Below are positions 7,972-18,500 of a DNA stretch of 64,000 nt, in pieces (position 1 is the stretch's first letter; each line of letters begins with the position of its first letter). The translations under genes were made by a program, and so were the position numbers. The notes beneath the pieces are model-generated. The model was not told where the DNA came from. It saw only the letters and a program-made list of their open reading frames with translations, and did not search any database. The DNA is from Pseudomonas fluvialis (lineage in GTDB: Bacteria; Pseudomonadota; Gammaproteobacteria; Pseudomonadales; Pseudomonadaceae): positions 91,411-155,410 of the forward strand of contig NZ_NMQV01000001.1 of assembly GCF_002234375.1 (NCBI RefSeq), written 5' to 3'.

Positions 7972-9459
7972 ATGCTGCACAGCCTGAAAAACACCTGGTT
8001 CTTTAATACGCGCGGCGACGTGCTCGCCGGCCTGGTGGTCGCCCTGGCGCTGATCCCCGAGGCCATCGCCTTTTCCATCATCGCCGGGGTCGACCCCAAG
8101 GTCGGTCTGTATGCCAGCTTCTGCATCGCCGTGGTGATCGCCTTTGTCGGCGGGCGTCCCGGCATGATCAGCGCGGCGACCGGCGCCATGGCACTGGTCA
8201 TGGTCACCTTGGTCAAGGAACACGGCCTGCAGTACCTGCTGGCCGCCACGCTACTCACCGGGGTACTGCAGATTGGCGCGGGCTACCTCCGCCTGGGCAG
8301 CCTGATGCGCTTCGTCTCGCGTTCAGTGGTCACCGGCTTCGTCAACGCCCTGGCCATCCTGATCTTCATGGCCCAGTTGCCGGAGCTGACCAATGTCACC
8401 TGGCAGGTCTACGCCATGTGCGCGGCAGGCCTGGCCATCATCTACCTGTTCCCCTATGTGCCCAAGGTGGGCAGGGTCATCCCCTCGCCGCTGCTGTGCA
8501 TCCTGTCGATGACCGCCGTGGCCATGTACTTCGGCCTGGATATCCGCACCGTGGGCGATATGGGCGAGCTGCCGGACACCCTGCCGATCTTCCTCTGGCC
8601 GGATGTACCGCTGACCTTCGAAACCCTGGCGATCATCTTCCCCTACTCGGCAGCCCTGGCGGTGGTCGGCCTGCTGGAATCCATGATGACCGCCACCATT
8701 GTCGATGACCTGACCGACACCGAAAGCGACAAGAACCGCGAGTGCAAGGGCCAGGGCATGGCCAATATCGCCTCCGGCCTGCTCGGCGGCATGGCCGGCT
8801 GCGCCATGATTGGCCAGTCGGTGATCAACGTGAAATCCGGCGGCCGCGGCCGTCTGTCGTGCCTGGTCGCCGGCGTGGTGCTGCTGCTGATGGTGGTCTT
8901 CCTCAGCGAATGGGTCAGCCAGATCCCCATGGCGGCCCTGGTGGCGGTGATGATCATGGTGTCGATCGGTACCTTCAGCTGGGACTCGATCCGCAACCTC
9001 AAGCAGTTCCCGCTGTCGACCAATATCGTCATGCTGGCCACCGTGGCAGTGACCGTCTACACCCATAACCTGGCCTATGGCGTGTTTGTCGGCGTGCTGC
9101 TGGCCGCCCTGTTCTTCGCCAACAAGATCGGCCACTTCCTATATATCCAGTCGCAAACCGATGGCGAAGATCGCCAGCGCACCTACCAGGTGATCGGCCA
9201 GGTGTTCTTCGCCTCCGCGGATAAGTTCATCGCCGCCTTTGACTTCAAGGAAGCCATCGACAAGGTGATCATCGATCTGTCTCGCGCACACTTCTGGGAC
9301 ATCACCGCCGTGGCAGCGCTGGACAAGGTGGTGATCAAGCTGCGCCGCGAAGGCACCGAAGTCGAGGTCATCGGCCTCAATACTGCCAGCGCGACCATTG
9401 TCGATCGCTTTGCTGTACATGACAAAGACAACCCCAGCGACCTACTGTCCGGCCACTGA
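7972..9459 (+). CDS. SulP-family anion transporter with STAS domain
   Basis: 495 residues from ATG 7972; an upstream TTG frame (7867) adds 35 Pro/Arg-rich residues unlike a SulP N-terminus. The first part is a hydrophobic transporter domain of 10-12 helices, with the SulP-typical opening [21 protein letters not shown]. The last 100 or so residues form a soluble STAS domain ([22 protein letters not shown]). SulP proteins move sulfate, bicarbonate or related anions. This subgroup resembles BicA-like bicarbonate/sodium symporters, but the ion is not settled. It is followed after 15 bp by a universal stress protein gene, likely in one operon. Confidence 0.9.
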   Translation: MLHSLKNTWFFNTRGDVLAGLVVALALIPEAIAFSIIAGVDPKVGLYASFCIAVVIAFVGGRPGMISAATGAMALVMVTLVKEHGLQYLLAATLLTGVLQIGAGYLRLGSLMRFVSRSVVTGFVNALAILIFMAQLPELTNVTWQVYAMCAAGLAIIYLFPYVPKVGRVIPSPLLCILSMTAVAMYFGLDIRTVGDMGELPDTLPIFLWPDVPLTFETLAIIFPYSAALAVVGLLESMMTATIVDDLTDTESDKNRECKGQGMANIASGLLGGMAGCAMIGQSVINVKSGGRGRLSCLVAGVVLLLMVVFLSEWVSQIPMAALVAVMIMVSIGTFSWDSIRNLKQFPLSTNIVMLATVAVTVYTHNLAYGVFVGVLLAALFFANKIGHFLYIQSQTDGEDRQRTYQVIGQVFFASADKFIAAFDFKEAIDKVIIDLSRAHFWDITAVAALDKVVIKLRREGTEVEVIGLNTASATIVDRFAVHDKDNPSDLLSGH

Positions 9460-9474
9460 GCAAGGAGCTTCCCG

Positions 9475-10326
9475 ATGAGCGACGTACTGGCCTGCATTGA
9501 TGGTTCCCCCGCCAGCCAGGCGGTCTGCGACTACGCAGCCTGGGCCAGCCGGCGCCTCGACGCGGCACTGACCCTGTTGCACATACTGGATCCGCAGCGC
9601 TACCCGCAGCAGCGCGACTTTAGCGGAAGCATCGGCCTGGGCAGTCGCGAGCATCTGCTGGATGAACTGGCCCTGCTCGACCAGCAGCGCCACCGACTGG
9701 CCATGGAGCAGGGCCGCCTGATGCTGGAAGCCGCCCGCGACCGCGTGCATACCGACGGCGTTGCCCAGGTGCAGCTGCGCCAGCGCCATGGCGACCTGCT
9801 GGACAACCTGCTGGAATTGCAGGACGACACGCGCCTGCTGGTTATCGGTCGCCAGGGCGCACGCAGCAGCGCGCACCTGCAGCAGCTCGGCAGTCATCTG
9901 GAAAGCGTAATTCGTGCCGTACAGCGCCCCATCCTGGTCAGCTGCGGCGAGTTCAAGGCCCCACAAAGCTACCTGCTGGCCTACGACGGCAGCCCCACCG
10001 CACAGCACAGCCTGCAACGGATAGCCGCCAGCCCACTGCTGCAAGGGCTGCCCTGCCACCTGTTGCTGGTCGGTAACGCCAGCGACACCCAGCGCGCCCT
10101 GCTGGAGGACGCCGCTGCCCAGCTGGCCGGCAGTGCCAGCCAGGTCAGTTGGGCGATCCGCCAGGGCGACGTCGAACAGGCACTGCCTGCCTATCAGGCC
10201 GAGCAACAGCTCGACCTGCTGGTGATGGGTGCCTACGGCCACTCACGGCTGCGCCAGTTCTTGCTCGGCAGCACCACCAGCGCGTTGCTGGCCAGCAGCC
10301 AAAGCCCCTTGCTGATCCTGCGCTGA
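9475..10326 (+). CDS. Universal stress protein with two Usp domains
   Basis: 283 residues, strong AAGGAG ribosome-binding site, start 9475. Two tandem Usp domains are visible: residues about 1-150 (start DVLACIDGSPAS) and about 160-283 (start SYLLAYDGSPTA). The second ends in the ATP-binding G-x2-G-x9-G(S/T) pattern (MGAYGHSRLRQFLLGSTTSALL). Tandem-Usp proteins often help survival under stress. Its place directly behind the SulP transporter suggests a functional link with that anion carrier, but this is inferred from gene order. Confidence 0.88.
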   Translation: MSDVLACIDGSPASQAVCDYAAWASRRLDAALTLLHILDPQRYPQQRDFSGSIGLGSREHLLDELALLDQQRHRLAMEQGRLMLEAARDRVHTDGVAQVQLRQRHGDLLDNLLELQDDTRLLVIGRQGARSSAHLQQLGSHLESVIRAVQRPILVSCGEFKAPQSYLLAYDGSPTAQHSLQRIAASPLLQGLPCHLLLVGNASDTQRALLEDAAAQLAGSASQVSWAIRQGDVEQALPAYQAEQQLDLLVMGAYGHSRLRQFLLGSTTSALLASSQSPLLILR

Positions 10327-10413
10327 CACAACCAGCAGGCACTCTGCAGGCCACTTGCCACCAGCCTTACCGCTGACGCACCATGCGCGCATAGCCGTTG
10401 TCCGCGAGCCCTC

Positions 10414-11535
10414 ATGCAGCCGTCAGCACACCCCAGCCAGCCCGAGGCTTTTCGCCTGTGGCGTGAAGCCCAGGACACCCAGGTACGCACCCGCCTGGGT
10501 GGCGTGTTCTACCTGCTGGCCTGGCTGCTGCTGTGGGGTTTTGCCGGCGCACCCGGCCAGTTGTTGCTGGCGGGCATTCTGCTGAGCCTGCTGTTTGCCG
10601 GCCTGTGGCTGCTGCGCCTGCTGCACCGCCTGCCCGACGCCCATGACCAGGCCAGCCTGCGTCACTGGCTGGACAGCCACTGGCGGCTGATCTTCGCTAC
10701 CGCCCTGGCCTGGGGACTGACCCACGCGGCGGCACTGCACCTGGCGGTATTCGCCGATTCACGCCTGATCGCTACGCTGAGCACGGTGGCTTTCAGTACC
10801 GCCATGGCCTTCAACTTCGCCATGCGCAAGCGCCGCGCCATCATCGCCATGACCCTGCTCTACCTGCCGGGCCTGCTGGTCCTCTGGCTGAACCGCGCAG
10901 AACAACTGGCCAGCCTGGTCACGCTGGCCTGCTACCTCGGCTACCTCTTGCTGGCCCTCAGCCGTAGCCACCGCGAGTACCACACGACCCTTGACCTGGA
11001 GCTGCAACTGCTCGAGCAGCAGGCACGCCTGCAGCAGCTCAGCCATAGCGACAGCCTCACCCAACTGGGTAACCGCCATCTGTTCAACAACCGCTTTCCC
11101 CAGTTGCTCGAACAGGCACGCCGCCACCTGCGCCCTCTTAGCCTGGTGCTGCTTGATCTGGACTTCTTCAAACAGGTCAACGACCGCCACGGCCACCTGA
11201 CCGGCGATGCCTGCCTGCAATGCTTCGCCGACTGCCTGCGCCGGCATTTTCGCCGCGACAACGACCTGCTGCTGCGTCTGGGCGGCGAGGAATTCGCCGT
11301 GCTGCTCCCCGACACGCCGCTGGAGCAGGCGGTCAGCCAGGCCGAGCAGTTGCGCCAGTACCTGTCCAGCGAGGGCCTGCAGGTACATGGCCAGCCGCTG
11401 GCACTGACCACCAGCATCGGCGTGGGTGGCTACGACCCGCAGCAGGATGACGATGCCGAAGCCTTCTTCCGACGCGTCGACCAGGCGCTGTACGCCGCCA
11501 AGCACAACGGCCGCAACTGCCTGGCAAGGGCCTGA
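10414..11535 (+). CDS. Membrane-bound GGDEF diguanylate cyclase
   Basis: 373 residues. The N-terminal half has about six hydrophobic helices (residues 25-190) with no recognisable sensor family, then a short coiled linker (LELQLLEQQARLQQLSHSD). The C-terminal GGDEF domain has an intact active site G290-G-E-E-F294, so it should make cyclic-di-GMP from two GTP. An inhibitory I-site RxxD (RDND, residues 281-284) sits the usual five residues before it, so product feedback is expected. It converges with the DUF21 protein gene, the stops being about 10 bp apart. Confidence 0.9.
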   Translation: MQPSAHPSQPEAFRLWREAQDTQVRTRLGGVFYLLAWLLLWGFAGAPGQLLLAGILLSLLFAGLWLLRLLHRLPDAHDQASLRHWLDSHWRLIFATALAWGLTHAAALHLAVFADSRLIATLSTVAFSTAMAFNFAMRKRRAIIAMTLLYLPGLLVLWLNRAEQLASLVTLACYLGYLLLALSRSHREYHTTLDLELQLLEQQARLQQLSHSDSLTQLGNRHLFNNRFPQLLEQARRHLRPLSLVLLDLDFFKQVNDRHGHLTGDACLQCFADCLRRHFRRDNDLLLRLGGEEFAVLLPDTPLEQAVSQAEQLRQYLSSEGLQVHGQPLALTTSIGVGGYDPQQDDDAEAFFRRVDQALYAAKHNGRNCLARA

Positions 11536-11544
11536 ACGGTCTGC

Positions 11545-12876
11545 TCAGCGCGCTTGCAGCGTCTCGTCAGGCGACTCGACCGGCGCGTCACCTGGCAGTT
11601 CGACAGGCGTAGCCAGCACCTTGTCGATGCGTTTGCCGTCCATATCGACGACTTCGAACATCCAGCCCTGCCACTCCACCCGGTCACCGGTCTGCGGCAC
11701 ACGCCCCAAGAGCAGCATGAACATGCCGGATACCGTGTGGTAACGCCCCTTGTCCTCCTCCGGCACCTGCTTGAGCAACAGGCGATCCTTCATTTCCGGG
11801 ATGGGAATAGCCCCGTCCAGCAGCCAGCTGCCATCGTGCCGCTGCACCGCCCAGGCATCCTCGGCGTTGTTCGGCGTGAACTCGCCGGTGACCGCTTCCA
11901 GCAGATCCTGCAGGGTAACGATACCTTCCAGTTCACCGTACTCATCGATCACGAAGGCCATCTGCATGCCGCTGGCACGGAACTGTTCGAGCAGTTCCAT
12001 GCCGGTCAGGGTTTCCGGTACAAACACGCAGGGATGCAGCTGCTGGCTGAAATCCGGCTTCTCGCCACGGGCCAGGCTGGCAAAAGCCTGTTTGGCATGC
12101 AGGACGCCGAGCAGGTTGTCCAGACCGCCATCGCAGACCGGAAAGCGCGAGTGTTCGGAGTCGATCATCGCCTGGATGTTCTGCTCGACCGGCTGACGCA
12201 GGTCGACATACACCAGGTCGGAGCGCGGGATCATCAGCGAGCCGAGCTGGCGGTCATCCAGCCGGAAAACGTTGCGCACCATCTCGTGCTGGTGTTGCTC
12301 GATGATCCCCGCCTCCGAACCTTCTTCAAGCATGGCGTGAATCTCTTCCTCGGTAACCCCGCTGGTATTGCTCTGACGTACACCGAGCACCCGCAGCAGG
12401 GTGTGGGTCGACCAAGACAGCAGCAGCACGAAGGGTCGGGTGAGGAACGCCAGGGTAACCATCGGCCGGGCCACCAGGCGGGCAATGCTCTCCGGACTGA
12501 GCTGGCCGATACGCTTGGGCACCAGTTCGCCGATGACGATCGACACATAGGTGATCACCAGTACTACGCCCGCCGTGGCCGCGATACCGGCACTGCTGGC
12601 CGGCATACCCAGGCCCTGCAGCCAGGCGGCCAGGGGTTCGGCCAGCACCGCCTCGCCGACGATGCCATTGAGGATACCGATGGAGGTGATGCCAATCTGG
12701 ACGGTCGAGAGAAACTGAGTGGGGTCCTCTGCCAGTTTCAGCGCCACCCCGGCGGCCGAGTCACCCTCGGCCGCCAACTTCATCAGACGTGCCTTGCGGG
12801 CCGCCACCAGGGCAATCTCCGACATGGCGAACAAACCATTGAGGACGATGAGCACGCCCAGAGCAAAAAATTCCAC
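11545..12876 (-). CDS. Hemolysin-family membrane protein (DUF21 - CBS pair - CorC/HlyC)
   Basis: 443 residues from GTG 12876, which has GGAG at nine bases; an ATG at 12936 would add 20 residues ahead of the first helix. Order of domains: DUF21/CNNM-like transmembrane region (residues about 1-190, with the GELVPKRIG motif), two CBS modules (about 210-330), and a C-terminal CorC_HlyC domain (about 345-425, WLLDGAIPI...). Family members are linked to magnesium/cobalt efflux or resistance; 'hemolysin' is an old label. A roughly 350-bp leader region with two hairpins precedes it. Confidence 0.88.
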   Translation of the reverse strand: MEFFALGVLIVLNGLFAMSEIALVAARKARLMKLAAEGDSAAGVALKLAEDPTQFLSTVQIGITSIGILNGIVGEAVLAEPLAAWLQGLGMPASSAGIAATAGVVLVITYVSIVIGELVPKRIGQLSPESIARLVARPMVTLAFLTRPFVLLLSWSTHTLLRVLGVRQSNTSGVTEEEIHAMLEEGSEAGIIEQHQHEMVRNVFRLDDRQLGSLMIPRSDLVYVDLRQPVEQNIQAMIDSEHSRFPVCDGGLDNLLGVLHAKQAFASLARGEKPDFSQQLHPCVFVPETLTGMELLEQFRASGMQMAFVIDEYGELEGIVTLQDLLEAVTGEFTPNNAEDAWAVQRHDGSWLLDGAIPIPEMKDRLLLKQVPEEDKGRYHTVSGMFMLLLGRVPQTGDRVEWQGWMFEVVDMDGKRIDKVLATPVELPGDAPVESPDETLQAR

Positions 12877-12928
12877 TGCGATTCTCCTGCCGCCACATAT
12901 GCGCCACGGCCACTGCACAACATCAAGC

Positions 12929-12971
12929 GCGGGCAACGCCCGCTATCCCATGCCCACCGCCAGTCGGTGGG
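12929..12971 (-). promoter_or_regulatory. Two hairpins in the leader of the DUF21/CorC gene
   Basis: Read leftward, the untranslated region upstream of GTG 12876 contains CCCACCG/CGGTGGG (12953-12971, 7-bp stem, 5-nt loop), then GCGGGC/GCCCGC (12929-12943, 6-bp stem, 3-nt loop). Neither is followed by a U-run. They could shape expression of a metal-linked membrane protein. No known riboswitch family was recognised. The rest of 12877-13230 shows no credible gene. Confidence 0.35.
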
Positions 12972-13230
12972 TCAGGTTCAATCAGTCACGGCGCCGGCAC
13001 GCCTGCCGCCTGACAGGCCAGGTCAGACTCTGCACGAGAGCAGGCGTTAGGCAAACAGCTGCAAGGGAGACACAGCGCAACGGCACTGCCAGAGGAGGGA
13101 AAAAGCAACGACAGGGAGGTTCCGCAGGGGTGTTCATACCGATCAGCGAATGGCCAAAGATGGGGCATCATAGCCAGACCATGGGTGACGGCCATGGGGA
13201 AGGTTTTACAAAGTGTTTTACCTACCCGGC

Positions 13231-15549
13231 TCAGTCACGCAACTCGAAGTCCAGCAACGCGACCTGACCGCTGTCGTCGAGCAGGCTCAACTGGTAATCC
13301 CCCAGGCGCGGCAGGCTGAGCGCCTGCTCGCGGCCATCGCCGAGCACTGCCAGCGGCTGGCCATCGAGGAACCACCAATAACGCCCGCTCCCCCCCAGTG
13401 CACTGACCTGCAGGTTCAGTGCGCCAGCCTGCAGGCGCCGCAGGCGATCGCCCTGGCGCACCCCGACGATACTCAGGGGGGCCTGCGCCTGGGCGCTGGG
13501 CGGGCAGTCCGCGCTGGGCGCCGGCAGGCGCGCACTACGCCGTTCGCGGCGCGGCAGCCAGGGCTCCAGCGGCGCGGGCCAGAGCAACCGTTCAGCCGGC
13601 TGCGCCCCAGCACAGTGGCGCGCTACCCGCCGGCCCTGCTCGTCTACCCAGAAGTGTTCGCGCAAGCCCACCCCCAACGGCTGGTCAGCCGCCAGCAGGG
13701 TCGGCGGTACGGTGCCGTTGAGCGTCCAGGCAAAGCGTTGGCGGCGACAGTCGGCATGCTGGCGCGGCAACACCTGGCCCAGCGGCCAGCAGATTGCCGC
13801 CACACCGACGCTGTCCGGCTGCGGGTCGGCCGGCGCCACTCGGCCACGCTGGCGTTCGCGGTTTTCCAGCAGGTCATGTACCTGCAACAGCAAGGGCGCG
13901 GCGGAAGCCAGGCCAAACTGCCCCTGCACCGGCGTGCCATCCGGGCGACCGATCCACACACCGATGCTGTAGCGCGGCCCCACGCCAATCGCCCAGGCAT
14001 CACGAAAGCCGTAGCTGGTGCCGGTTTTCCAGGCCAGCGGGGCACGCTGACTGAGCGCCGCGCGTGGATCACGGTCAGGGCGTGCCTGGCCGGAGAGAAT
14101 GCGCCGTACGATCCATGCACTGCCCGGCGAGAGCAGGCGCCGTTCACGCAACGCCTGTTGCGGCTGCAGGCGCACGTCTGCGGCCATGCCGCCTCGCGCC
14201 AGGGCACTGTAGGCGCCCACCAACTGTTCCAGGCGCGCGCCGGCACCGCCGAGGATCAGCGCCAGGTTCGGTTCGGCGCCCGCCGGCAGGTACAACGGCA
14301 GACCGGCCGCACGCAGCTCGCCGGCAAAGCGCTTCGCGCCATAGGCCTCCAGCAGTTGCACCGCCGGCAGGTTGAGCGAGGTGGACAGCGCCGTGCTGGC
14401 AGCCACCGGACCGCTGAAACCGGCGGCGAAGTTACCCGGCCGGTAGTCGCCATAACGTCGCGGCACATCCTGCAGCAACGATTCGGAATGGATCAGCCCG
14501 GCGTCCAGCGCCAGGCCATAGAGAAACGGCTTGAGCGTCGAGCCGGGCGAGCGCAGGGCACGCACCATGTCGACATGACCGAAGCGCTGGTCATCGCTGA
14601 AGTCCAGCGAACCGAGGTAGGCGCGCACCGCCATGCTGTCGTGCTCGACCACCAGCAGGGCCGCCGAGGTACGCGCCGGCAGGCGACCGCGCCAGCCCAG
14701 CAGGAGATCCTCCAGGCGCTGCTGCAGGGCTGCATCGAGGGTGGTGCGCAGGTGCGCGGGGGTATCGCCGCGATTCAGCCGGCGCGCCAGCAACGGCGCC
14801 AGCTGCGGTTCGCGGCGCGGGGCAAGAAACAGCTGTTCCTGCAAGGCATCACGCACCGCCTCGGCCGGCCACTGGCCGCTGGCCAGCAGGCGGCGCAAGA
14901 CCTTGTCGCGCGCCGCCTGGGCACGCGCCGCATGACGATCCGGACGCAGCCGGCTGGGCGCCTGTGGCAGCACGGCAAGCAAAGCCGCCTCGGCACGGGT
15001 CAGCTGACTGGGCGGCTTGCCGAGGTAGGCCCAGCTAGCCGCCGCCACGCCCTGCAGGGTGCCACCGAACGGCGCCCGGTTGAGGTACAGGGTGAGAATC
15101 TCTTCCTTGGACAGGTGCCACTCCAGCTGCAGGGTGCGCCACAGTTGCTGCAGCTTGCCGGCATAGCTGCGCGCATGCGGATCGAGCAGGCGTGCCACCT
15201 GCATCGACAGGGTGCTGCCGCCGGACAGCACGCGCCCGGCACGCGCGTTCTGCCAGGCGGCGCGCGCCAGGGCCAGCGGATTGACTCCGGGATGCTGGTA
15301 AAACCAACGATCCTCGTAGCCGAGTAGCGCTTCCAGGTAATAGGGTGAGACTTCTTGCGCGGTCACCGGGTAGCGCCACACCCCGTCATGATCGGCAAAG
15401 CGCCACAGCGGCGTGCCATCCTCGGCCAGCACCACCCGCGCCAGGTCATCGCCTGGCAGCGGCAAGGGCCACAGCCGGTCGGCCAGCCAGAGCAGGGCCA
15501 GCAGGCCGAGCGGCGCCAGCAGCCAGGGCCGGCGCTTCAGCCGCAACAT
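13231..15549 (-). CDS. pbpC: Penicillin-binding protein 1C
   Basis: 772 residues from ATG 15549 (GGAG seven bases upstream; an in-frame GTG at 15582 is the alternative). One N-terminal membrane anchor is followed by a GT51 glycosyltransferase domain (EDRWFYQHPGVNP, then GGSTLSMQVARLL) that polymerises lipid II. Next is a transpeptidase domain with the SxxK motif S337-T-L-K340 in SPGSTLKPFLYG, an SxN motif in STSLN, and KTGTS. The C-terminus is the extra beta domain of 1C-type PBPs. Upstream lies the alpha-2-macroglobulin gene (gap 49 bp), the usual partner of pbpC. The active site faces the periplasm. Confidence 0.93.
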   Translation of the reverse strand: MLRLKRRPWLLAPLGLLALLWLADRLWPLPLPGDDLARVVLAEDGTPLWRFADHDGVWRYPVTAQEVSPYYLEALLGYEDRWFYQHPGVNPLALARAAWQNARAGRVLSGGSTLSMQVARLLDPHARSYAGKLQQLWRTLQLEWHLSKEEILTLYLNRAPFGGTLQGVAAASWAYLGKPPSQLTRAEAALLAVLPQAPSRLRPDRHAARAQAARDKVLRRLLASGQWPAEAVRDALQEQLFLAPRREPQLAPLLARRLNRGDTPAHLRTTLDAALQQRLEDLLLGWRGRLPARTSAALLVVEHDSMAVRAYLGSLDFSDDQRFGHVDMVRALRSPGSTLKPFLYGLALDAGLIHSESLLQDVPRRYGDYRPGNFAAGFSGPVAASTALSTSLNLPAVQLLEAYGAKRFAGELRAAGLPLYLPAGAEPNLALILGGAGARLEQLVGAYSALARGGMAADVRLQPQQALRERRLLSPGSAWIVRRILSGQARPDRDPRAALSQRAPLAWKTGTSYGFRDAWAIGVGPRYSIGVWIGRPDGTPVQGQFGLASAAPLLLQVHDLLENRERQRGRVAPADPQPDSVGVAAICWPLGQVLPRQHADCRRQRFAWTLNGTVPPTLLAADQPLGVGLREHFWVDEQGRRVARHCAGAQPAERLLWPAPLEPWLPRRERRSARLPAPSADCPPSAQAQAPLSIVGVRQGDRLRRLQAGALNLQVSALGGSGRYWWFLDGQPLAVLGDGREQALSLPRLGDYQLSLLDDSGQVALLDFELRD

Positions 15550-15598
15550 GCCGGCGCTCCGCAGGCGCGCAACCGGCGGCACCGGAGCCCGGCCATGC

Positions 15599-18500
15599 TC
15601 AGCGCCCCTTCACCACCAGCCAGTCCGCTGTCTCGCCGACGGCCTGCCATTGCGGGCGATACATCGATTCGACCTGCGGCGGCGGCACCCGATAACGCCC
15701 CGGCGTCACCGCCCGCGCCAGGTACAGCAGGTGGGTGGTGTCGTAGCTGTCGACATCCACCGCGGCGACGTAGCGATCAGCACGGTATTCCTGGTGGCGA
15801 ATGCGCGCGTTCTGCATCTTCTCCTGCCAGTCACGCAGGTTGCTCGCGGCATCCTCCAGGGACGCCGAGCTGCCGGCCAGATTCTGGTTCTCCAGCTCCA
15901 GGCCCGCCGGCAGCAGGTCGACCACCAGCGCATCGGGGACGCGCTGCTCGGCACGTACCGCCAGATGCACCAGCACCAGGTCACCACTGCGCAGCTGCTC
16001 CAGCTGCAGCGGCTGGCCATCCAGGCCGTAGTACTCGCGTTCGATGCTCAGCGTATCGCCACCGGCCGCCGGCGCCTGACGCGGATAACCGGACAGGCTG
16101 AGCTGCTGGTAAACCGCCTGTTCGCCCGCCTGGCTAAGGCGCCACGGCGCTTGCAGCCAGTCGCCCTGCAAGGTCACGCCGGCTTCGGCAGGGCTGAACT
16201 GGCGCTGCCGTTCGCCGGCCTGCAAGCTGACCTGCCAGCTGCCTTCAGGACGATCCAGCAGACGCCGTCCGGCCAGGAACAGCGCATTGCGCTCCTGGGT
16301 CGACCAGTACTCGCTGCGTACCGCGCGCTGCGACAGCTGCAGCAGCCGCTGCTCCAGGTCGTCGCCCAGGCCATGTTCCTCGCGCAGCGCTAGGCTCAGC
16401 GCTTCGTCGCGCAGTTCGCTGCCGTAGTCCCCCAGCCAGTCACGCGCCGGTCGGCGAATCGCCTGGCTGGCGAGCAGCGCCTGCTCGGCACGCGGCGCGT
16501 CGCCCATCGCCTTGAGCGCCGCGGCCAGGTGTACCAGCGGCAGTCCGGAACGTGCATCGCTGCGCCGCTCGAACAGCGAACGCAGCGCGCCCAGCGGTGC
16601 CTGCTGGCTGCGCGACAGGACATAGCCGGCATAGGCCTGCACGGCAAAGCGGCTATGTTCCAGGCTGTCGCTATAGTGCAGATCGATCAGTTGGCGCTCC
16701 TGCAGGTAGCGCAGCAGGCGCGCATTGGCGCGCTGCAGGGCCTCGGCCGGCACGGCAAAGCCCTGCTCGCGGGCGCGCAGGAGGAAGTCGGTGACATAGG
16801 CGGTCAGCCAGTACTCTTCCTCGCCATCGCTGCTCCACAGGGCAAAGCTGCCGTTGTGGCGCTGCATGCCGAGCAGGCGTTCGATACCCAGTTCGATCTT
16901 GCGCTGCCGCTCAGACTCCGCTTCCACGCTGATACCCAGGCGGGCCATGGCCTTGGCATCGGCATACAACGAGGGATACAAACCGCTGGTGGTCTGTTCG
17001 AGGCAGCCGTAGGGATAGGCTTGCAGGGCGCGAATCTGCTCGCCCAGGTTGAGCGGCGGACGGCTCGACAACTGCAGCACGGCCTGCAGGCCGGCAGGCT
17101 CGAAAGCCTCCAGCTGCGCCGGGCTGAGCTCGAAGGGCTGCTCGGCCTTGAGTACCGCGAGGTGCTGGCGGGTCACGGCCGCATAGGCCGGGCGCACGCC
17201 CAGCGTCCACTGCCGGCTGAACGGCGCGGCGGGCTCTCCGGGCAGCTGCAGGTTGTCGACGCGCACCGCCAGCGTGCCACTACCGAAGCCACCGCCCGCC
17301 TGCACCTGCAGCGGCAGGGTCAGGCGCTGGCCGGCCGCCAGTTCGACACGCTGACGCGTGTTGCCAAGCAGTTGCAGCAGGCCATCGGCTGACAGCTCGA
17401 CCTCCAGCTGCTGCGCCTGCCCGCTGAGGTTACTGAGATCCAGGGCCAGCTCGCTGCGGTCACCACCGGCCAGGAAGCGCGGCATCGACAGCTCGGCAAT
17501 CAGCGGCGCGGCGACCAGCGTCTTGCCTTCAGCCATGCCGTACTCCTCGTCGTTCCAGGCCTGCACCATCAGGCGCAGCTCGCCATTGAAATCGGCAATG
17601 TCCAGGCTCAGTTCCGCTTCGCCCTGGGCATCCAGGCGCACCGCCTGGCTCTGCTCGGCGACGATGGTCACGCTAGTGGGCGGGCGCTTGCCGCCACCGG
17701 CCAGCGCGGCGTCACCGCCAAAGGCCAGACTGGCGGCACGTCCCTGACCGACTTCGATCAACTGGTCGTAGACGTCCAGCTGGTCGAGGCCGTAGGCCTT
17801 GCGCCCGAAGAAGGCCTGGAAGGGATCGGGCGTGGCGTATTGGGTGATGTTGAGGATGCCGACATCCACCGCAGCCAGCAGCACGCGCACCTCACTGGGC
17901 AGCGAGCCATCGGCACGCTGCGCCTTGATGCGCACCTTGAGCGGCTGCAGCGGACGCATGCGCTCGGGCGCCTGCACGCTGAGCGCCAGCTTGCGCTGCT
18001 CACGGGCCAGCGGCAGGTGCAGCAGGCCAACCGCACGCTTGGGCGTGACCTGCGCCTTGCGCTCGCCGGGACGCACCACCAGCGCACTCAGGTACAGGTC
18101 ATGACGTGCCCAGTCGGCACTGATCGGCACCGTGAAGGTCTTGCCTTCGGCCGGCACCTCGATGCTCTGCCACCACAGCGGGCCATCCGCCGACTCGACC
18201 AGCAGGTAGCCCTTGCCGGCACTCGGCGGGGTGAGGGTGACCCGAGCCTCGTCGCCACCGGCATAGGCCGGCTTGTCCAGCGCCAGCTTGACCTGGTCGG
18301 GACGCACCGCGCCGCCCTCGGCGTTGTCCTGCCAGCGGTAACCCGCCCAGAAACGCAGGCTGCTGACCAAGCCGCTGTGCATGTCCTGCACTTCCAGGCG
18401 GTAGGGTCCCCACTCCACCGGCACGCTGACTTTCGCCGTGCCGCCGGCGGGCACGCTCAGGCTGTCTTCGCTGAGGGTGATGAAGCGCTCGTTGTAGCGC

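Noticed and set aside
12901..13230. Known metal riboswitch upstream of the DUF21/CorC gene
   Set aside because: I looked for yybP-ykoY, M-box and similar landmarks and found none by eye; only the hairpins are reported.
13213..15327. 704-codon plus-strand frame
   Set aside because: It runs opposite to pbpC, whose motifs are intact; the composition is Arg/Gln/Ala shadow.
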